This document shows positions 22,865-31,584 of a stretch of 43,580 nt of DNA, piece by piece (the stretch's first letter is position 1; the number at the start of each line of letters is the position of its first letter). Made by a program: the position numbers and the translations under genes. Source of the stretch: Burkholderiales bacterium RIFCSPHIGHO2_12_FULL_69_20 (GTDB lineage Bacteria; Pseudomonadota; Gammaproteobacteria; Burkholderiales; Burkholderiaceae_C); NCBI GenBank assembly GCA_001770815.1, contig MESD01000060.1, forward strand, positions 1 through 43,580, written 5' to 3'. The notes beneath the pieces were generated by a model that was given only the letters and a program-made list of their open reading frames with translations, searched no databases and had not been told where the DNA came from.

Positions 22865-23131
22865 ATGACGGCGATTGCCATGCCCGCGCGGGTGACCATG
22901 TCCGAGGCGCGCGCCACGCTGGCGCAATTGCAGCCGCTGCTGCAGGCGGCTGGCGCCCCCGTGATCGACGCGTCGCCGCTGCATGAGCTCGACAGCGCGG
23001 CCGTGGCCTTGCTGCTGGAATGCCGGCGCCAGGCTGCCGCGCGTGGCCTGCAACTGCAGGTGACCGGCGCCCCGACCAAGCTGAGCCAGCTGGCCACGCT
23101 GTATGGCGTGGCGGATCTGCTGGGCCTTTGA
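22865..23131 (+). CDS. mlaB: STAS-domain protein MlaB
   Basis: An 88-residue STAS domain protein, starting at ATG 22865, which binds MlaF and is needed for transporter activity. The core motif PVIDASPLHELDSAAVALL includes the conserved Asp-Ser of the STAS phospho-acceptor loop. Last gene of the mla operon and convergent with hexR, whose stop is only 15 bases away; a small CCGGC/GCCGG hairpin lies in the gap. Confidence 0.88.
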   Translation: MTAIAMPARVTMSEARATLAQLQPLLQAAGAPVIDASPLHELDSAAVALLLECRRQAAARGLQLQVTGAPTKLSQLATLYGVADLLGL

Positions 23132-23146
23132 CCGGCCGCGCCGGCG

Positions 23147-24013
23147 TCAGCCGGGGGCCATGTAGCGCTTGGCGCGCAGGTTGCGCTTGATCTCCTGCAT
23201 CATCGGCCGCAGCGCTGGCCCCAGGCGCAGGGCCACGCCGGTGGTCAGGATGTCGATGATGGTCAGGTGCAGCAAGCGCGACACCATCGGGCTGTAGCGG
23301 TCGTAATCCTCGGGGTGGTCGGCGGCCAGCACGATCTGGTTGTGGCTCTGCGCCAGTTGCGCCAAGGGTGAGCCACTGGCGGTGATCACGATCACCGTGG
23401 CACCCTTGCGGCGGGCGATGTCGGCCGCGTCGATCAGGTCGCGGCTGCGGCCCGAGTTGCTGATCACCACCGCGCAGTCGCCCGGGCCCAGCATCGTCGC
23501 GCTCATCACCTGCACATGGCCGTCGCTCACCGCGGTGGCATGCACCCCCAGGCGGAAGAACTTGTGCTGCGCGTCCTGCGCCACGATGCCCGAGTTGCCG
23601 ACGCCATAGAACTCGATGCGCTTGCCCGATTGGCCGGCGGCGGTGAGTGCGGCCAGCGCCAGCTCGAACGCATGGCCGGCGGCGTTGTTGCGGTACTTCA
23701 GCATCGCCGCCACGGCGTTGTCGATCACCTTGACGATCAGGTCGCCGGGCTTGTCGTCCTCGTCCACCGACCGGTGCACGAAGGGCACGCCCTCGTTGAC
23801 CGTGCCCGCCAGCTTGCGCTTGAAATCGGCCAGCCCGTCGTAGCCCACGCTGCGGCAGAAGCGCACCACCGTGGGCTTGCTGACATGCGATCGGTCCGCC
23901 AGCTCGCTGACTGGCAGCGTGGCAAAGCTGCGCGGGTCGGCCAGCAGCAGCTTGGCCACCCGTTGTTCGGCCGGTGGCAACGCGGGGATGGAGGCCTTGA
24001 TCCGGTCAAGCAC
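23147..24013 (-). CDS. hexR: RpiR-family transcriptional regulator HexR
   Basis: Regulator of central carbon metabolism; HexR proteins are displaced from DNA by KDPG. The N-terminal RpiR helix-turn-helix is clear (LPPAEQRVAKLLLADP, ELADRSHVSKPTVVRFCRS), followed by a SIS sugar-phosphate domain (RIEFYGVGNSGIVAQD, CAVVISNSGRSRDLIDAA). The frame opens at 24043, but a GTG at 24013 gives the family N-terminus (MLDRIKAS), which I prefer. It lies downstream of zwf on the same strand, 138 bases away, the gap being partly a palindromic repeat. A matching operator-like palindrome lies in the zwf promoter. Confidence 0.88.
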   Translation of the reverse strand: MLDRIKASIPALPPAEQRVAKLLLADPRSFATLPVSELADRSHVSKPTVVRFCRSVGYDGLADFKRKLAGTVNEGVPFVHRSVDEDDKPGDLIVKVIDNAVAAMLKYRNNAAGHAFELALAALTAAGQSGKRIEFYGVGNSGIVAQDAQHKFFRLGVHATAVSDGHVQVMSATMLGPGDCAVVISNSGRSRDLIDAADIARRKGATVIVITASGSPLAQLAQSHNQIVLAADHPEDYDRYSPMVSRLLHLTIIDILTTGVALRLGPALRPMMQEIKRNLRAKRYMAPG

Positions 24014-24080
24014 GGTGGCGCTCCGCCAGAGCAAGCGCCACAACGGCCGCGCCTGTGCAGTGCCGCCAAGCGGACGCCGT

Positions 24081-24151
24081 GGAACCGGCTCTGCCGGGCC
24101 ACTGGCGGCGCCCCCCTGGGGGGGAGGCGCCGAAGGCGCATCGGGGGGGGG
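24081..24151 (-). repeat. REP-like palindromic repeat, copy 2 (directly after zwf stop)
   Basis: On the minus strand: a run of nine C, the hairpin GCGCC TTC GGCGC, then CCCCCCC A GGGGGG and a CCGG-rich tail, matching the copy at 269-339 element by element. It starts immediately after the zwf TGA and separates zwf from hexR. The loop change TAC to TTC leaves the small hairpin intact. Confidence 0.75.
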
Positions 24152-25597
24152 TCATGACTCTTCGTCCCAGGTGCAGCCATCTCGGGCGACCATCGCGCTG
24201 GCTGCCGGCGGGCCCCAGGTGCCGGCGGCATAGGGGCGTGGGCCATTGGCGTCGGCAGCCCAGGCCTGCAGCACGGGTTCGACCCAGCGCCAGGCCTGCT
24301 CTTGTTCGTCGCTGCGCACGAACAGGTTCAGCCGGCCGGCGATGGCGTCCATCAGCAGCCGCTCGTAGGCGCCCACGCGCTGGGTGGCAAAGGCCTTGTC
24401 GAAGTCGAGATCCAGGCTGACCGGGACCAGCATTTCACCCTGAGCACCGCCCTTGGCGGCCAGCAGGTGCAGCTCGAGCCCGTCCTCGGGCTGCAACTTG
24501 ATCACCAGCTTGTTGGCACACGCCGAGCCCGAAAAAATCGGGTGCGGCACCTCGCGGAAATTGACCACGATCTGCGCATGCTGCCCGGCCAGTCGCTTGC
24601 CGGTGCGCAGGTAGAAGGGCACGCCGGCCCAGCGCCAGTTCTGCACCTCGGTGCGCAGCGCGACGAAGGTCTCGCAGTGGCTGCCCGGCGGCACCTTCAC
24701 CTCGTCGAGGTAACCCGCCACCGGCTGCCCGTCCACCGTGCCGGTCTTGTACTGGCCACGCACCACGTCGCGCGCCACGCTCTCGGGCGTGAAGGGCTTC
24801 AGCGAGCGCAGCACCTTGAGCTTCTCGTCGCGGATCGCGTCGGCGTCGTTGGTCGATGGCGGCTCCATCGCGATCATCGTCAGCAACTGCAGCGCATGGT
24901 TCTGGATCATGTCGCGCAGCGCGCCGGTGGTGTTGTAGTAGTCCCCCCGCGTGCCCACGCCCAGGCCCTCGGCCAGCGTGATCTGGATGTTGGCGATGCT
25001 CTCGCGCCGCCACAGCGGCTCGAACAGCGCATTGCCGAAGCGCAGCGCCATCAGGTTCTGCACTGCGGGCTTGCCCAGGTAGTGGTCGATGCGGAAGGCC
25101 TGGGTCTCCGCGAAGGCCGCGCGCACCACGCGGTTGATCTCTTGCGCGCTGGCCAGGTCGTGGCCCAGCGGTTTCTCGAGCACCACGCGCACCCTGGGGC
25201 CGTTCAGCCCGGCGGCGCCGAGTTGCTCACAGATCACCGGAAACAGGTACGGGCTGGTGGCCAGGTACAACACGGTGGTGTCGGCGTTGCGATCGGCTAT
25301 CCACTGCTTCAGGCCGGCGTAGTGCTCGGGCTGGGACAGGTCCATGCGCCGGTAATGCAGCATCTCGGCGAAACGCTTGAACTCATCATCGCTGGGCCGC
25401 TTGGCGGATTCGACCTCGACGAAGCGCTCGCGGATGAAGGCGCGGTATTCGTCATCGCTGCGCTCGTCGCGCGCCACCGCCAGGATGCGCCCGCCCGGCG
25501 GCAGCTTGCCGTGGCGAAAGGCCTGGAACAGGGCCGGCATCAGCTTGCGCCAGGTGAGGTCGCCGGTGCCACCGAAGAAGACGAGGTCGAAGGACAT
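24152..25597 (-). CDS. zwf: Glucose-6-phosphate 1-dehydrogenase
   Basis: Oxidises glucose 6-phosphate to 6-phosphogluconolactone with NADP, feeding the pentose phosphate and Entner-Doudoroff routes. N-terminal dinucleotide motif FGGTGDLTWRKLMPALF and the active-site signature RIDHYLGKPAVQNLMALRF are present, with the C-terminal substrate lysine region intact. 481 residues from ATG 25597; the longer open frame to 25672 would run through the promoter. The variant GGTGDL in place of the common GASGDL is, from memory, usual in this order. Confidence 0.96.
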   Translation of the reverse strand: MSFDLVFFGGTGDLTWRKLMPALFQAFRHGKLPPGGRILAVARDERSDDEYRAFIRERFVEVESAKRPSDDEFKRFAEMLHYRRMDLSQPEHYAGLKQWIADRNADTTVLYLATSPYLFPVICEQLGAAGLNGPRVRVVLEKPLGHDLASAQEINRVVRAAFAETQAFRIDHYLGKPAVQNLMALRFGNALFEPLWRRESIANIQITLAEGLGVGTRGDYYNTTGALRDMIQNHALQLLTMIAMEPPSTNDADAIRDEKLKVLRSLKPFTPESVARDVVRGQYKTGTVDGQPVAGYLDEVKVPPGSHCETFVALRTEVQNWRWAGVPFYLRTGKRLAGQHAQIVVNFREVPHPIFSGSACANKLVIKLQPEDGLELHLLAAKGGAQGEMLVPVSLDLDFDKAFATQRVGAYERLLMDAIAGRLNLFVRSDEQEQAWRWVEPVLQAWAADANGPRPYAAGTWGPPAASAMVARDGCTWDEES

Positions 25598-25618
25598 GGA
25601 GCGTGCTTTGTAGAGAAG

Positions 25619-25641
25619 ATGATGTAACCAAGTTACGTCAT
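25619..25641. promoter_or_regulatory. Near-perfect palindrome, putative HexR operator of zwf
   Basis: ATGATGTAAC, three bases, GTTACGTCAT: the two 10-base arms match at 9 positions. It overlaps the zwf leader just downstream of a -10 candidate and 21 bases before the start codon. The core TGTAAC-N3-GTTAC resembles the TGTART...TACA type described for HexR in gammaproteobacteria, and hexR is the adjacent gene. Assignment to HexR is an inference. Confidence 0.65.
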
Positions 25642-25643
25642 GA

Positions 25644-25672
25644 ATGATGCATGAGTTTCTTGCAAGGGTCAA
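25644..25672 (-). promoter_or_regulatory. Candidate sigma-70 promoter of zwf
   Basis: On the minus strand, TTGACC (25667-25672, 5 of 6 matches) and CATCAT (25644-25649, 4 of 6) are 17 bases apart. Transcription would start inside the palindrome at 25619-25641, so a protein bound there would block initiation. Confidence 0.55.
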
Positions 25673-25708
25673 TCCGCGGGCGGCGCCGACTCACCGCTGG
25701 CGCGGCGT

Positions 25709-26911
25709 TCAGCGCTGAAAGGCGCCGGGCGACCAGTGTTCACGCGGTGCCAGCGGACGGGTGCCGATGGGCAGCGTGAATTCCGCCATCGGCCGCAGGT
25801 CGATGCCGTCGGGCGTGGGCAGGGGCACGGCCTTGCCGCGCAGCCCGCTGCCGGGCGGCAGCGCGTGGTTCAGCTGGTCGGGGTTCAGCAGCTGCGGCTT
25901 GAGGATCGCGACATTGCCGCCTTCTTCTGTCGGCCCGCCCAGCACGCCCAGCGTGAAGAGGCCTGGCCCGACACTCAGGTTGTTGTACAGGTGCGCGACA
26001 GTGCCGGCAGGCAGCCGGTCGCGCCACACCCGCAGGAACCACGCCCCGCGCAGTCGGTCATTGACCAGCGTGTTGTGCACCATGTAGAGCACGCTGTCGG
26101 GCCAGGCCTTGCCCTCGGCGCCGAAGGACACCACGGTCGCATTCTGGGTGTTGGCGCTCTGCGCGATCACGTTGCCGATCACCACGGCCTGGCCGCCGTT
26201 GGGCAGGTCGATCTCGTAGGACGCCTCGCCCTTAGGGCCATCAGCGATCAGGTTGTAGGCGATGCGGCTGACCCGCGCACGCGACTTGATCAGGTTGCCT
26301 GTTCGGCCCTGGTGGAATCGGCTGCCGCTGATCTGCACCTCGGCGATGCGGCCGACGTAGATCAGATGGTCCAGTGAATCGGGGCGATCGGGCGCCTGCG
26401 CGAAGTGGCTGTCTTCGATGCGCAAGCGGGCATCGTCGTAGTTGGCGGTGAGGATGCCGTTCTCGTTGTTGATGAAGTGGCAGTTGCGCACGGTCAGCGT
26501 GCCCTTCTCGAAACGGATGCCCGCGCCGTTGCGATCGGGCACCCGCGCACCGCGAAATTCGAGGTTGTCGATCAGGATGTCGCCGTTGCGCACCACCAGG
26601 ATGGCCTTGCCTTCGGCGGACTTTCCATCGGCCAGCAGCAGCGGCCTTTCACCCACGCCGCGCAGCGTGAGTCGGCGCTGGTTGATCACCGCCACGTCGC
26701 CGGCATAAATGCCGGGCAAGACCTCGATGGTGTCGCCATCGACGGCTTGTCGCAGGGCATCGGCGATCCGTGCGAAGGGCTGGCCGGCGCCCACGCGCAA
26801 GGCCGGGTGGGTCGATGGCGCAGCATCGCCGGCGGCCCAGGCGGGTGCCGTCAACGTGCCGCACAGGCCGGCGCCCAGCAGCCGGCGGCGTGTCATGAAA
26901 GCAGTGGTCAT
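25709..26911 (-). CDS. Tat-exported right-handed beta-helix protein
   Basis: A 400-residue secreted protein of unknown substrate. Start at ATG 26911 gives a twin-arginine signal (MTTAFMTRRRLLGAGLCG, cleaved near AWAA). The body has short repeating strand-turn units typical of pectate-lyase-like parallel beta-helices: DGDTIEVLPGIYAGDV, ILIDNLEFRGARVPDRNG, LTVRNCHFINNENGIL, RIEDSHFAQAP, IYVGRIAEVQISGSRF, AVVIGNVIAQS. The opening ADALRQAVDGDTIEVLPG is common in polysaccharide lyase or CASH-domain proteins. No obvious catalytic triad could be assigned. It stands between zwf and tal, divergent from tal. Confidence 0.75.
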   Translation of the reverse strand: MTTAFMTRRRLLGAGLCGTLTAPAWAAGDAAPSTHPALRVGAGQPFARIADALRQAVDGDTIEVLPGIYAGDVAVINQRRLTLRGVGERPLLLADGKSAEGKAILVVRNGDILIDNLEFRGARVPDRNGAGIRFEKGTLTVRNCHFINNENGILTANYDDARLRIEDSHFAQAPDRPDSLDHLIYVGRIAEVQISGSRFHQGRTGNLIKSRARVSRIAYNLIADGPKGEASYEIDLPNGGQAVVIGNVIAQSANTQNATVVSFGAEGKAWPDSVLYMVHNTLVNDRLRGAWFLRVWRDRLPAGTVAHLYNNLSVGPGLFTLGVLGGPTEEGGNVAILKPQLLNPDQLNHALPPGSGLRGKAVPLPTPDGIDLRPMAEFTLPIGTRPLAPREHWSPGAFQR

Positions 26912-27022
26912 CGCTTGATTCTGGCCGACCGGTGGTGGCCGGCCGGCTGGCGGTAACCACGCCGAAACCCGGTCGCGTGCCAAGCGGTTCTAATTCGGGT
27001 TGTCCCCAGGAGCCCGCCCGCC

Positions 27023-27970
27023 ATGCATCAACTCGACCAACTCAAGCAGTTCACCACCGTGGTGGCCGACACCGGCAACTTCAAGCAACTGGCACAGTTT
27101 GCGCCGCGCGACGCCACCACCAACCCGTCGCTGATCCTCAAGGCGGTGCAGCAGCCCGACTACGCGCCGCTGCTGGCCGACACCGTGGCCGCGCACCGCG
27201 GCGCGCCGCTGGATGCCATCGTCGACCAGGTGCTGGTGCGCTTCGGGCTGGAGATCCTGAAGGTGGTGCCCGGGCGCGTATCGACCGAGGTGGATGCGCG
27301 GCTGAGCTTTGACACCGCCGCCACGCTGGCCCGTGCGCGGCGCTTGATCGCGCTGTACCAGGCCGCAGGCGTGCCGCGCGCGCGGGTGCTGATCAAGATC
27401 GCCGCCACCTGGGAAGGCATCCAGGCCGCCAAGGAACTGGAGACCGAGGGCATCCACTGCAACCTCACGCTGCTGTTCGCCTTTGCCCAGGCGGTGGCCT
27501 GCGGTGATGCCGGCGTGCGGCTGATCAGCCCCTTCGTCGGCCGCATCTACGACTGGCACAAGAAGCAGGCCGGCGCAGCCTGGGACGAAGCCGCCCGTGC
27601 CGGCGCCAACGACCCCGGCGTGCAGTCGGTCGAGCGCATCTACACCCACTACAAGCGCTTCGGCATCACCACCGAGGTGATGGGCGCGAGCTTTCGCAAC
27701 GTCGGCCAGATCGTCGCGCTGGCCGGCTGCGATCTGCTGACCATCAGCCCCGAACTGCTGGCCCAATTGCAGGCCAGCGAGGTGCCGCTGCTGCGCCGGC
27801 TGGATGCCGAGAAGGCCAGACAGGCCGACCTGCCCGAAGTGCACCACGACGAAGCCGGCTTCCGCTTTGCGCTGAACGAGGATGCGATGGCCACCGAGAA
27901 GCTGGCCGAGGGCATCCGCGCCTTCGCCGCCGATTCGGTCAAGCTTGACACGTTGATCAAGGGGTTGTGA
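27023..27970 (+). CDS. tal: Transaldolase
   Basis: Interconverts sedoheptulose 7-phosphate plus glyceraldehyde 3-phosphate with erythrose 4-phosphate plus fructose 6-phosphate. The family start motif [13 protein letters not shown] and the Schiff-base lysine segment [19 protein letters not shown] are intact, as is [15 protein letters not shown] and [11 protein letters not shown]. 315 residues, TalA/TalB size. AGGAG lies about 10 bases before the ATG. pgi follows after one base, so both are made from one message. Confidence 0.96.
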   Translation: MHQLDQLKQFTTVVADTGNFKQLAQFAPRDATTNPSLILKAVQQPDYAPLLADTVAAHRGAPLDAIVDQVLVRFGLEILKVVPGRVSTEVDARLSFDTAATLARARRLIALYQAAGVPRARVLIKIAATWEGIQAAKELETEGIHCNLTLLFAFAQAVACGDAGVRLISPFVGRIYDWHKKQAGAAWDEAARAGANDPGVQSVERIYTHYKRFGITTEVMGASFRNVGQIVALAGCDLLTISPELLAQLQASEVPLLRRLDAEKARQADLPEVHHDEAGFRFALNEDAMATEKLAEGIRAFAADSVKLDTLIKGL

Positions 27971-27971
27971 G

Positions 27972-29573
27972 ATGGACTTCAAGCGCTGCGACACCACCAT
28001 CGCCTGGGCGGCCCTGCAAGGCCATTACGAAGCCCACGGCCGCGACCTCGATCTGCGCGAGGCCTTCACGCGCGAAACGCAGCGCTTCGAGGCCTTTGCC
28101 GTGCAGGCGCCCGAGGTATTTGCCGACCTGTCGAAGAACCGCTGGGACCTGAAGACGCGCAAGCTGCTGATCGAACTGGCGCGCGAGGTCGATCTGGAAG
28201 CGCGCCGCGACGCGATGTTCGCCGGCGCGCCCATCAACACCACCGAAGGCCGGGCGGTGCTGCACACGGCCTTGCGTGCGCCGCGTGGCGAAGGGCCCTT
28301 CAGCGACGAGGTGCACGGCGTGCTGGACCGGATGCTCGACTTTGCCGAGCAGGTGCGCGATTCCACCGCCAGCGGCATCCACCACGTGGTCAACATCGGC
28401 ATCGGCGGCAGTGACCTGGGCCCGCAGATGGTGGTGCCGGCGCTCGACGCCTACGCCCACCCCGGCATCACGATGCACTTCGTCAGCAACGTCGACGGCC
28501 ACGACATCACGCCGGTGCTGCGCCGGCTGAAGCCACAGAACACGCTGTTCATCATCGCCAGCAAGACCTTCACCACGCAGGAGACCATGGCCAACGCGGC
28601 GGTGGCGCGGCAATGGTTTCTGGACCAAGGTGGCACCGACATCGGCCGGCACTTCGTCGGCGCCACCACCAATCTGGCCGCCGCGGCCGCGTTCGGCATC
28701 CACACCACCTTCGGCTTCTGGGACTGGGTGGGCGGGCGCAATTCGCTGTGGAGCGCGATCGGCCTGCCCATCGCCATCGCCGTGGGCAGTGAGCACTTCC
28801 GTGCATTGCTGGCGGGCGCGCATGCGATGGACCGGCACTTTGCGATGGCGCCGCTGGAAGCCAACCTGCCCGCGTTGCTGGGCTTGCTCGATGTCTGGTA
28901 CCGCAACTTCCACCACTTCACCAGCCGCAGCGTGGCGCCCTACCACCAGGGCCTCAAGCGCCTGCCCGCCTACCTGCAGCAGCTGGAGATGGAGAGCAAC
29001 GGCAAGTGCGTCGATCTCGACGGCCAGCCCTTGCCCTACGGCACCAGCCCGGTGGTGTGGGGCGAGCCCGGCACCAACGGCCAGCATGCCTACTTCCAGA
29101 TGCTGCACCAGGGCACCGACGTGATCCCGGTCGAGTTCATCGCCGTCAAGCATCCCACCCACCCGCATGCCGATCTGCATGCCAAGGCGATGGCCAACTG
29201 CCTGGCGCAGAGCCAGGCGCTGATGCTGGGCAAGAGCACCGAGGCCGCGCTGGGCGAGCGCGCGCCCACCGCGTCGGCCGCGTTGGGCGCACTCACCGTC
29301 GCGCGGCACCGCACCTTCCCGGGCAACCGGCCCAGCACCACGCTGCTGCTCGACCAGCTGACGCCGCGTGCGATGGGAGCGCTCATTGCGCTGTACGAGC
29401 ACCGGGTGTTCACCAGCGGCGCGGTGTGGGGCATCAACAGCTTCGACCAGTGGGGCGTGGAGCTGGGCAAGGCGCTGGCCAGCGACCTGCTGCCGCGGCT
29501 GACCGCGGCCACGGTGGACGGCAGCGGGCTGGATGCGTCCACCGCCGGGCTGCTGGCGCGGCTGAAGGCCTGA
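27972..29573 (+). CDS. pgi: Glucose-6-phosphate isomerase
   Basis: Interconverts glucose 6-phosphate and fructose 6-phosphate. Signatures: NIGIGGSDLGPQMV, FIIASKTFTTQET, the GGRNSLWSAIGLPIA block (usually GGRYS) and the C-terminal GINSFDQWGVELGK with the catalytic lysine region. 533 residues, slightly shorter than the E. coli enzyme. With zwf and tal nearby this completes a sugar-phosphate branch-point cluster. Confidence 0.96.
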   Translation: MDFKRCDTTIAWAALQGHYEAHGRDLDLREAFTRETQRFEAFAVQAPEVFADLSKNRWDLKTRKLLIELAREVDLEARRDAMFAGAPINTTEGRAVLHTALRAPRGEGPFSDEVHGVLDRMLDFAEQVRDSTASGIHHVVNIGIGGSDLGPQMVVPALDAYAHPGITMHFVSNVDGHDITPVLRRLKPQNTLFIIASKTFTTQETMANAAVARQWFLDQGGTDIGRHFVGATTNLAAAAAFGIHTTFGFWDWVGGRNSLWSAIGLPIAIAVGSEHFRALLAGAHAMDRHFAMAPLEANLPALLGLLDVWYRNFHHFTSRSVAPYHQGLKRLPAYLQQLEMESNGKCVDLDGQPLPYGTSPVVWGEPGTNGQHAYFQMLHQGTDVIPVEFIAVKHPTHPHADLHAKAMANCLAQSQALMLGKSTEAALGERAPTASAALGALTVARHRTFPGNRPSTTLLLDQLTPRAMGALIALYEHRVFTSGAVWGINSFDQWGVELGKALASDLLPRLTAATVDGSGLDASTAGLLARLKA

Positions 29574-29701
29574 CGCGACTGGCCTATCCCGTGGAATGAG
29601 CGACATCAGGCAAACCCGCGATCGCGGCTTCGGGCTCGCCGCTGCCAGTTGTTGTTGTGCTTGAAAGCCGGCGTTCGACGGCCTGAGCGATCGCGCCGGC
29701 C

Positions 29702-29814
29702 CGGGCGGGCGTGCTCTGCTCCGTGTCATTCCGGGCCTGCGGCCCTCCCTTCTTTACCTGCGCAGAGCACGCCCGCCCGACCCGACGCTCAGGCACAACC
29801 GTGGCACGCGGGTT
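29702..29814 (+). repeat. Nested palindromic repeat element, copy 1
   Basis: The 398 bases between pgi and the next gene hold this element. An 18-base perfect inverted repeat (29702-29719 with 29762-29779, arm GCAGAGCACGCCCGCCCG) encloses a small hairpin GGGCC TGC GGCCC and the stretch CTTTACCTGC. Outside it a weaker repeat continues (GAAAGCCGGCGTTC near 29664 against GAACGTCGGCTTTC near 29817). Bases 29719-29814 match 36275-36370 at 91 of 96 positions by hand alignment. It lies upstream of the gene starting at 29972. No coding similarity was seen. Confidence 0.8.
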
Positions 29815-29971
29815 GCTGAACGTCGGCTTTCGACCAAGCGTATGGGCGGCAACGAGCCTACGGAAGCTGCCCGGCCAGCCCGGAATGCCGCTTTGCCATC
29901 CGGCGGGGTCACCAAGGTGTCGGCGCGTTCGACCCGAGGCTGGCACGCTTCATGATTCACAGGAGACGCCC

Positions 29972-31543
29972 TTGTCCGACAACATCCCCGCCCTGAACGG
30001 CGCCGAATCGCTGGTCACCACGCTGGCCGCCAGCGGCGTGAACCTGTGTTTTGCCAACCCCGGCACCTCGGAGATGCACTTCGTCGCCGCACTCGACCGC
30101 ATCGACGGCGTGCGCTGCGTGCTGGGCCTGTTCGAGGGCGTGGTCACCGGCGCGGCCGACGCCTACTACCGCATGGCCGGCAGCCCGGCCGCCACGCTGC
30201 TGCACCTGGGCCCGGGCCTGGGCAACGGACTGGCCAACCTGCACAACGCGCGCAAGGCGCACTCGGGCATCGTCAACATCGTCGGCGACCATGCCCACGA
30301 CCATGTGCGCTTCGAGTCGCCGCTCAAGAGCGACGCCGAAGGCATCGCGCGCGCTGTCTCGCACTGGGTGCGCAGCAGCGCCAGTGCGGCCGACGTGGGT
30401 GCCGATGGCGCCGCCGCAGTGCAGGCCACGCGTGATGGTGCGCTGGGCCGCATCGCCACGCTGATCCTGCCCGCCGACACCGCCTGGAGCGCCGGTGGCC
30501 GCGCGGCGATGGCGCGGCCGGTGGCAGCGCCGACCGCCGAACTCGGTGCCGTGCCCGCCGCCGCCCGCGCCTTGAAGCAGCTGGGCCCGCGTGCCGTGCT
30601 GCTGCTGGGGCAGGGCGGCACGCGCAGCGAAGCCGCGCTGCACCTGGCCCATGCCATTGCCGCGCACACCGGCTGCCGGGTGCTGGCCGAGTTCTACAAC
30701 GCCCGGATGCCCGGTGGCCGCGGACGCCCCGCCATCGAGCGCCTGCCCTACATGGTGGATGCCGCGGTGGCCAAGCTGGCTGGGTGCGAAACGCTGGTGC
30801 TGGCCGGCGCGGTCGAGCCGATCGGCTTCTTCGCCTACCCGGGCAAGCCGTCGCAATTGAAGCCCGCAGGCGCGGCGCTGCTGACGCTGGCCGAACCGCA
30901 CCACGACGTGCTGGCGGCGCTGCAGGCGCTGGCCGACGAGCTGGGTGCCAAGCCGGTCGCCATCGCCGCGGCACCGGGCCAGCCCGCGGCCCTGCCCACC
31001 GGCGCGATCACGCCCGAGAGCGCGGCGGCCGTGGTCGCCGCGGTGCTGCCCGAGCAGGCGGTGGTGGTCGACGAGGCGGTCAGCAGCGGCCGCGGCTTCG
31101 GTGTGCCGATGCGCCACGCCGCGCCGCACGACTGGCTGCCGACGATGGGTGGCGCGATCGGTTTCGGCCTGCCCGGTGGCGTGGGCGCGGCGCTGGGCGC
31201 ACCCGGCCGGCCGGTGCTGGTGCTCGAAGGCGACGGCAGCGCGATGTACACCGTGCAGGCGCTTTGGACGATGGCGCGCGAGCGCCTGCCGGTGGTGGTG
31301 CTGATCTTCGCCAACCGCGCCTACCGCATCCTGCAGGGTGAGCTGGCGGGCGTGGGCGCCACCATCAGCGGCGACAAGGCCACGGCGATGCTGTCGCTGG
31401 GCCAGCCGGCGCTGGACTGGGTGGCGCTGGCGCGGGGCCACGGCCTGCCCGGCGTGCGGGTCGACACCAACGAGGCGCTGGCCAAGGCGCTGCGCGACGG
31501 TTTTGCCAGCGGCGGGCCGTGCCTGATCGAGGCGGTGCTGTAG
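29972..31543 (+). CDS. Thiamine-diphosphate-dependent enzyme, acetolactate synthase/benzoylformate decarboxylase superfamily
   Basis: A 523-residue ThDP enzyme of uncertain substrate. TTG start at 29972 follows AGGAG at 29961-29965; the frame is open to 29711 but that part is the palindromic repeat. The N-terminal Pyr domain has the catalytic glutamate (LGLFEGVVTGAADAYYRMAG, Glu55), the middle domain is of the transhydrogenase-like type (RAVLLLGQGGTRSEAALHL), and the C-terminal PP domain holds the Mg-ThDP motif GDGSAMYTVQALW followed about 30 residues on by the Asn of FANRAYRIL. Such stand-alone proteins are often annotated as acetolactate synthase large subunit. No small regulatory subunit gene is adjacent, so a role in branched-chain synthesis is doubtful; a decarboxylase or carboligase on another 2-oxo acid is as likely. 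Confidence 0.8.
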   Translation: MSDNIPALNGAESLVTTLAASGVNLCFANPGTSEMHFVAALDRIDGVRCVLGLFEGVVTGAADAYYRMAGSPAATLLHLGPGLGNGLANLHNARKAHSGIVNIVGDHAHDHVRFESPLKSDAEGIARAVSHWVRSSASAADVGADGAAAVQATRDGALGRIATLILPADTAWSAGGRAAMARPVAAPTAELGAVPAAARALKQLGPRAVLLLGQGGTRSEAALHLAHAIAAHTGCRVLAEFYNARMPGGRGRPAIERLPYMVDAAVAKLAGCETLVLAGAVEPIGFFAYPGKPSQLKPAGAALLTLAEPHHDVLAALQALADELGAKPVAIAAAPGQPAALPTGAITPESAAAVVAAVLPEQAVVVDEAVSSGRGFGVPMRHAAPHDWLPTMGGAIGFGLPGGVGAALGAPGRPVLVLEGDGSAMYTVQALWTMARERLPVVVLIFANRAYRILQGELAGVGATISGDKATAMLSLGQPALDWVALARGHGLPGVRVDTNEALAKALRDGFASGGPCLIEAVL

Positions 31544-31584
31544 TCGGGCGACCCACGGCGGTGCATCGCGCCGCTGCCGGGGTG

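Noticed and set aside
29594-29970. A protein-coding gene in the pgi to ThDP-enzyme gap
   Set aside because: Open frames there (both strands) lie across the inverted repeat and encode no recognisable domain.
29711-29971. Upstream extension of the ThDP enzyme frame
   Set aside because: It is the nested palindromic repeat; a ribosome-binding site and TTG at 29972 give the family N-terminus.
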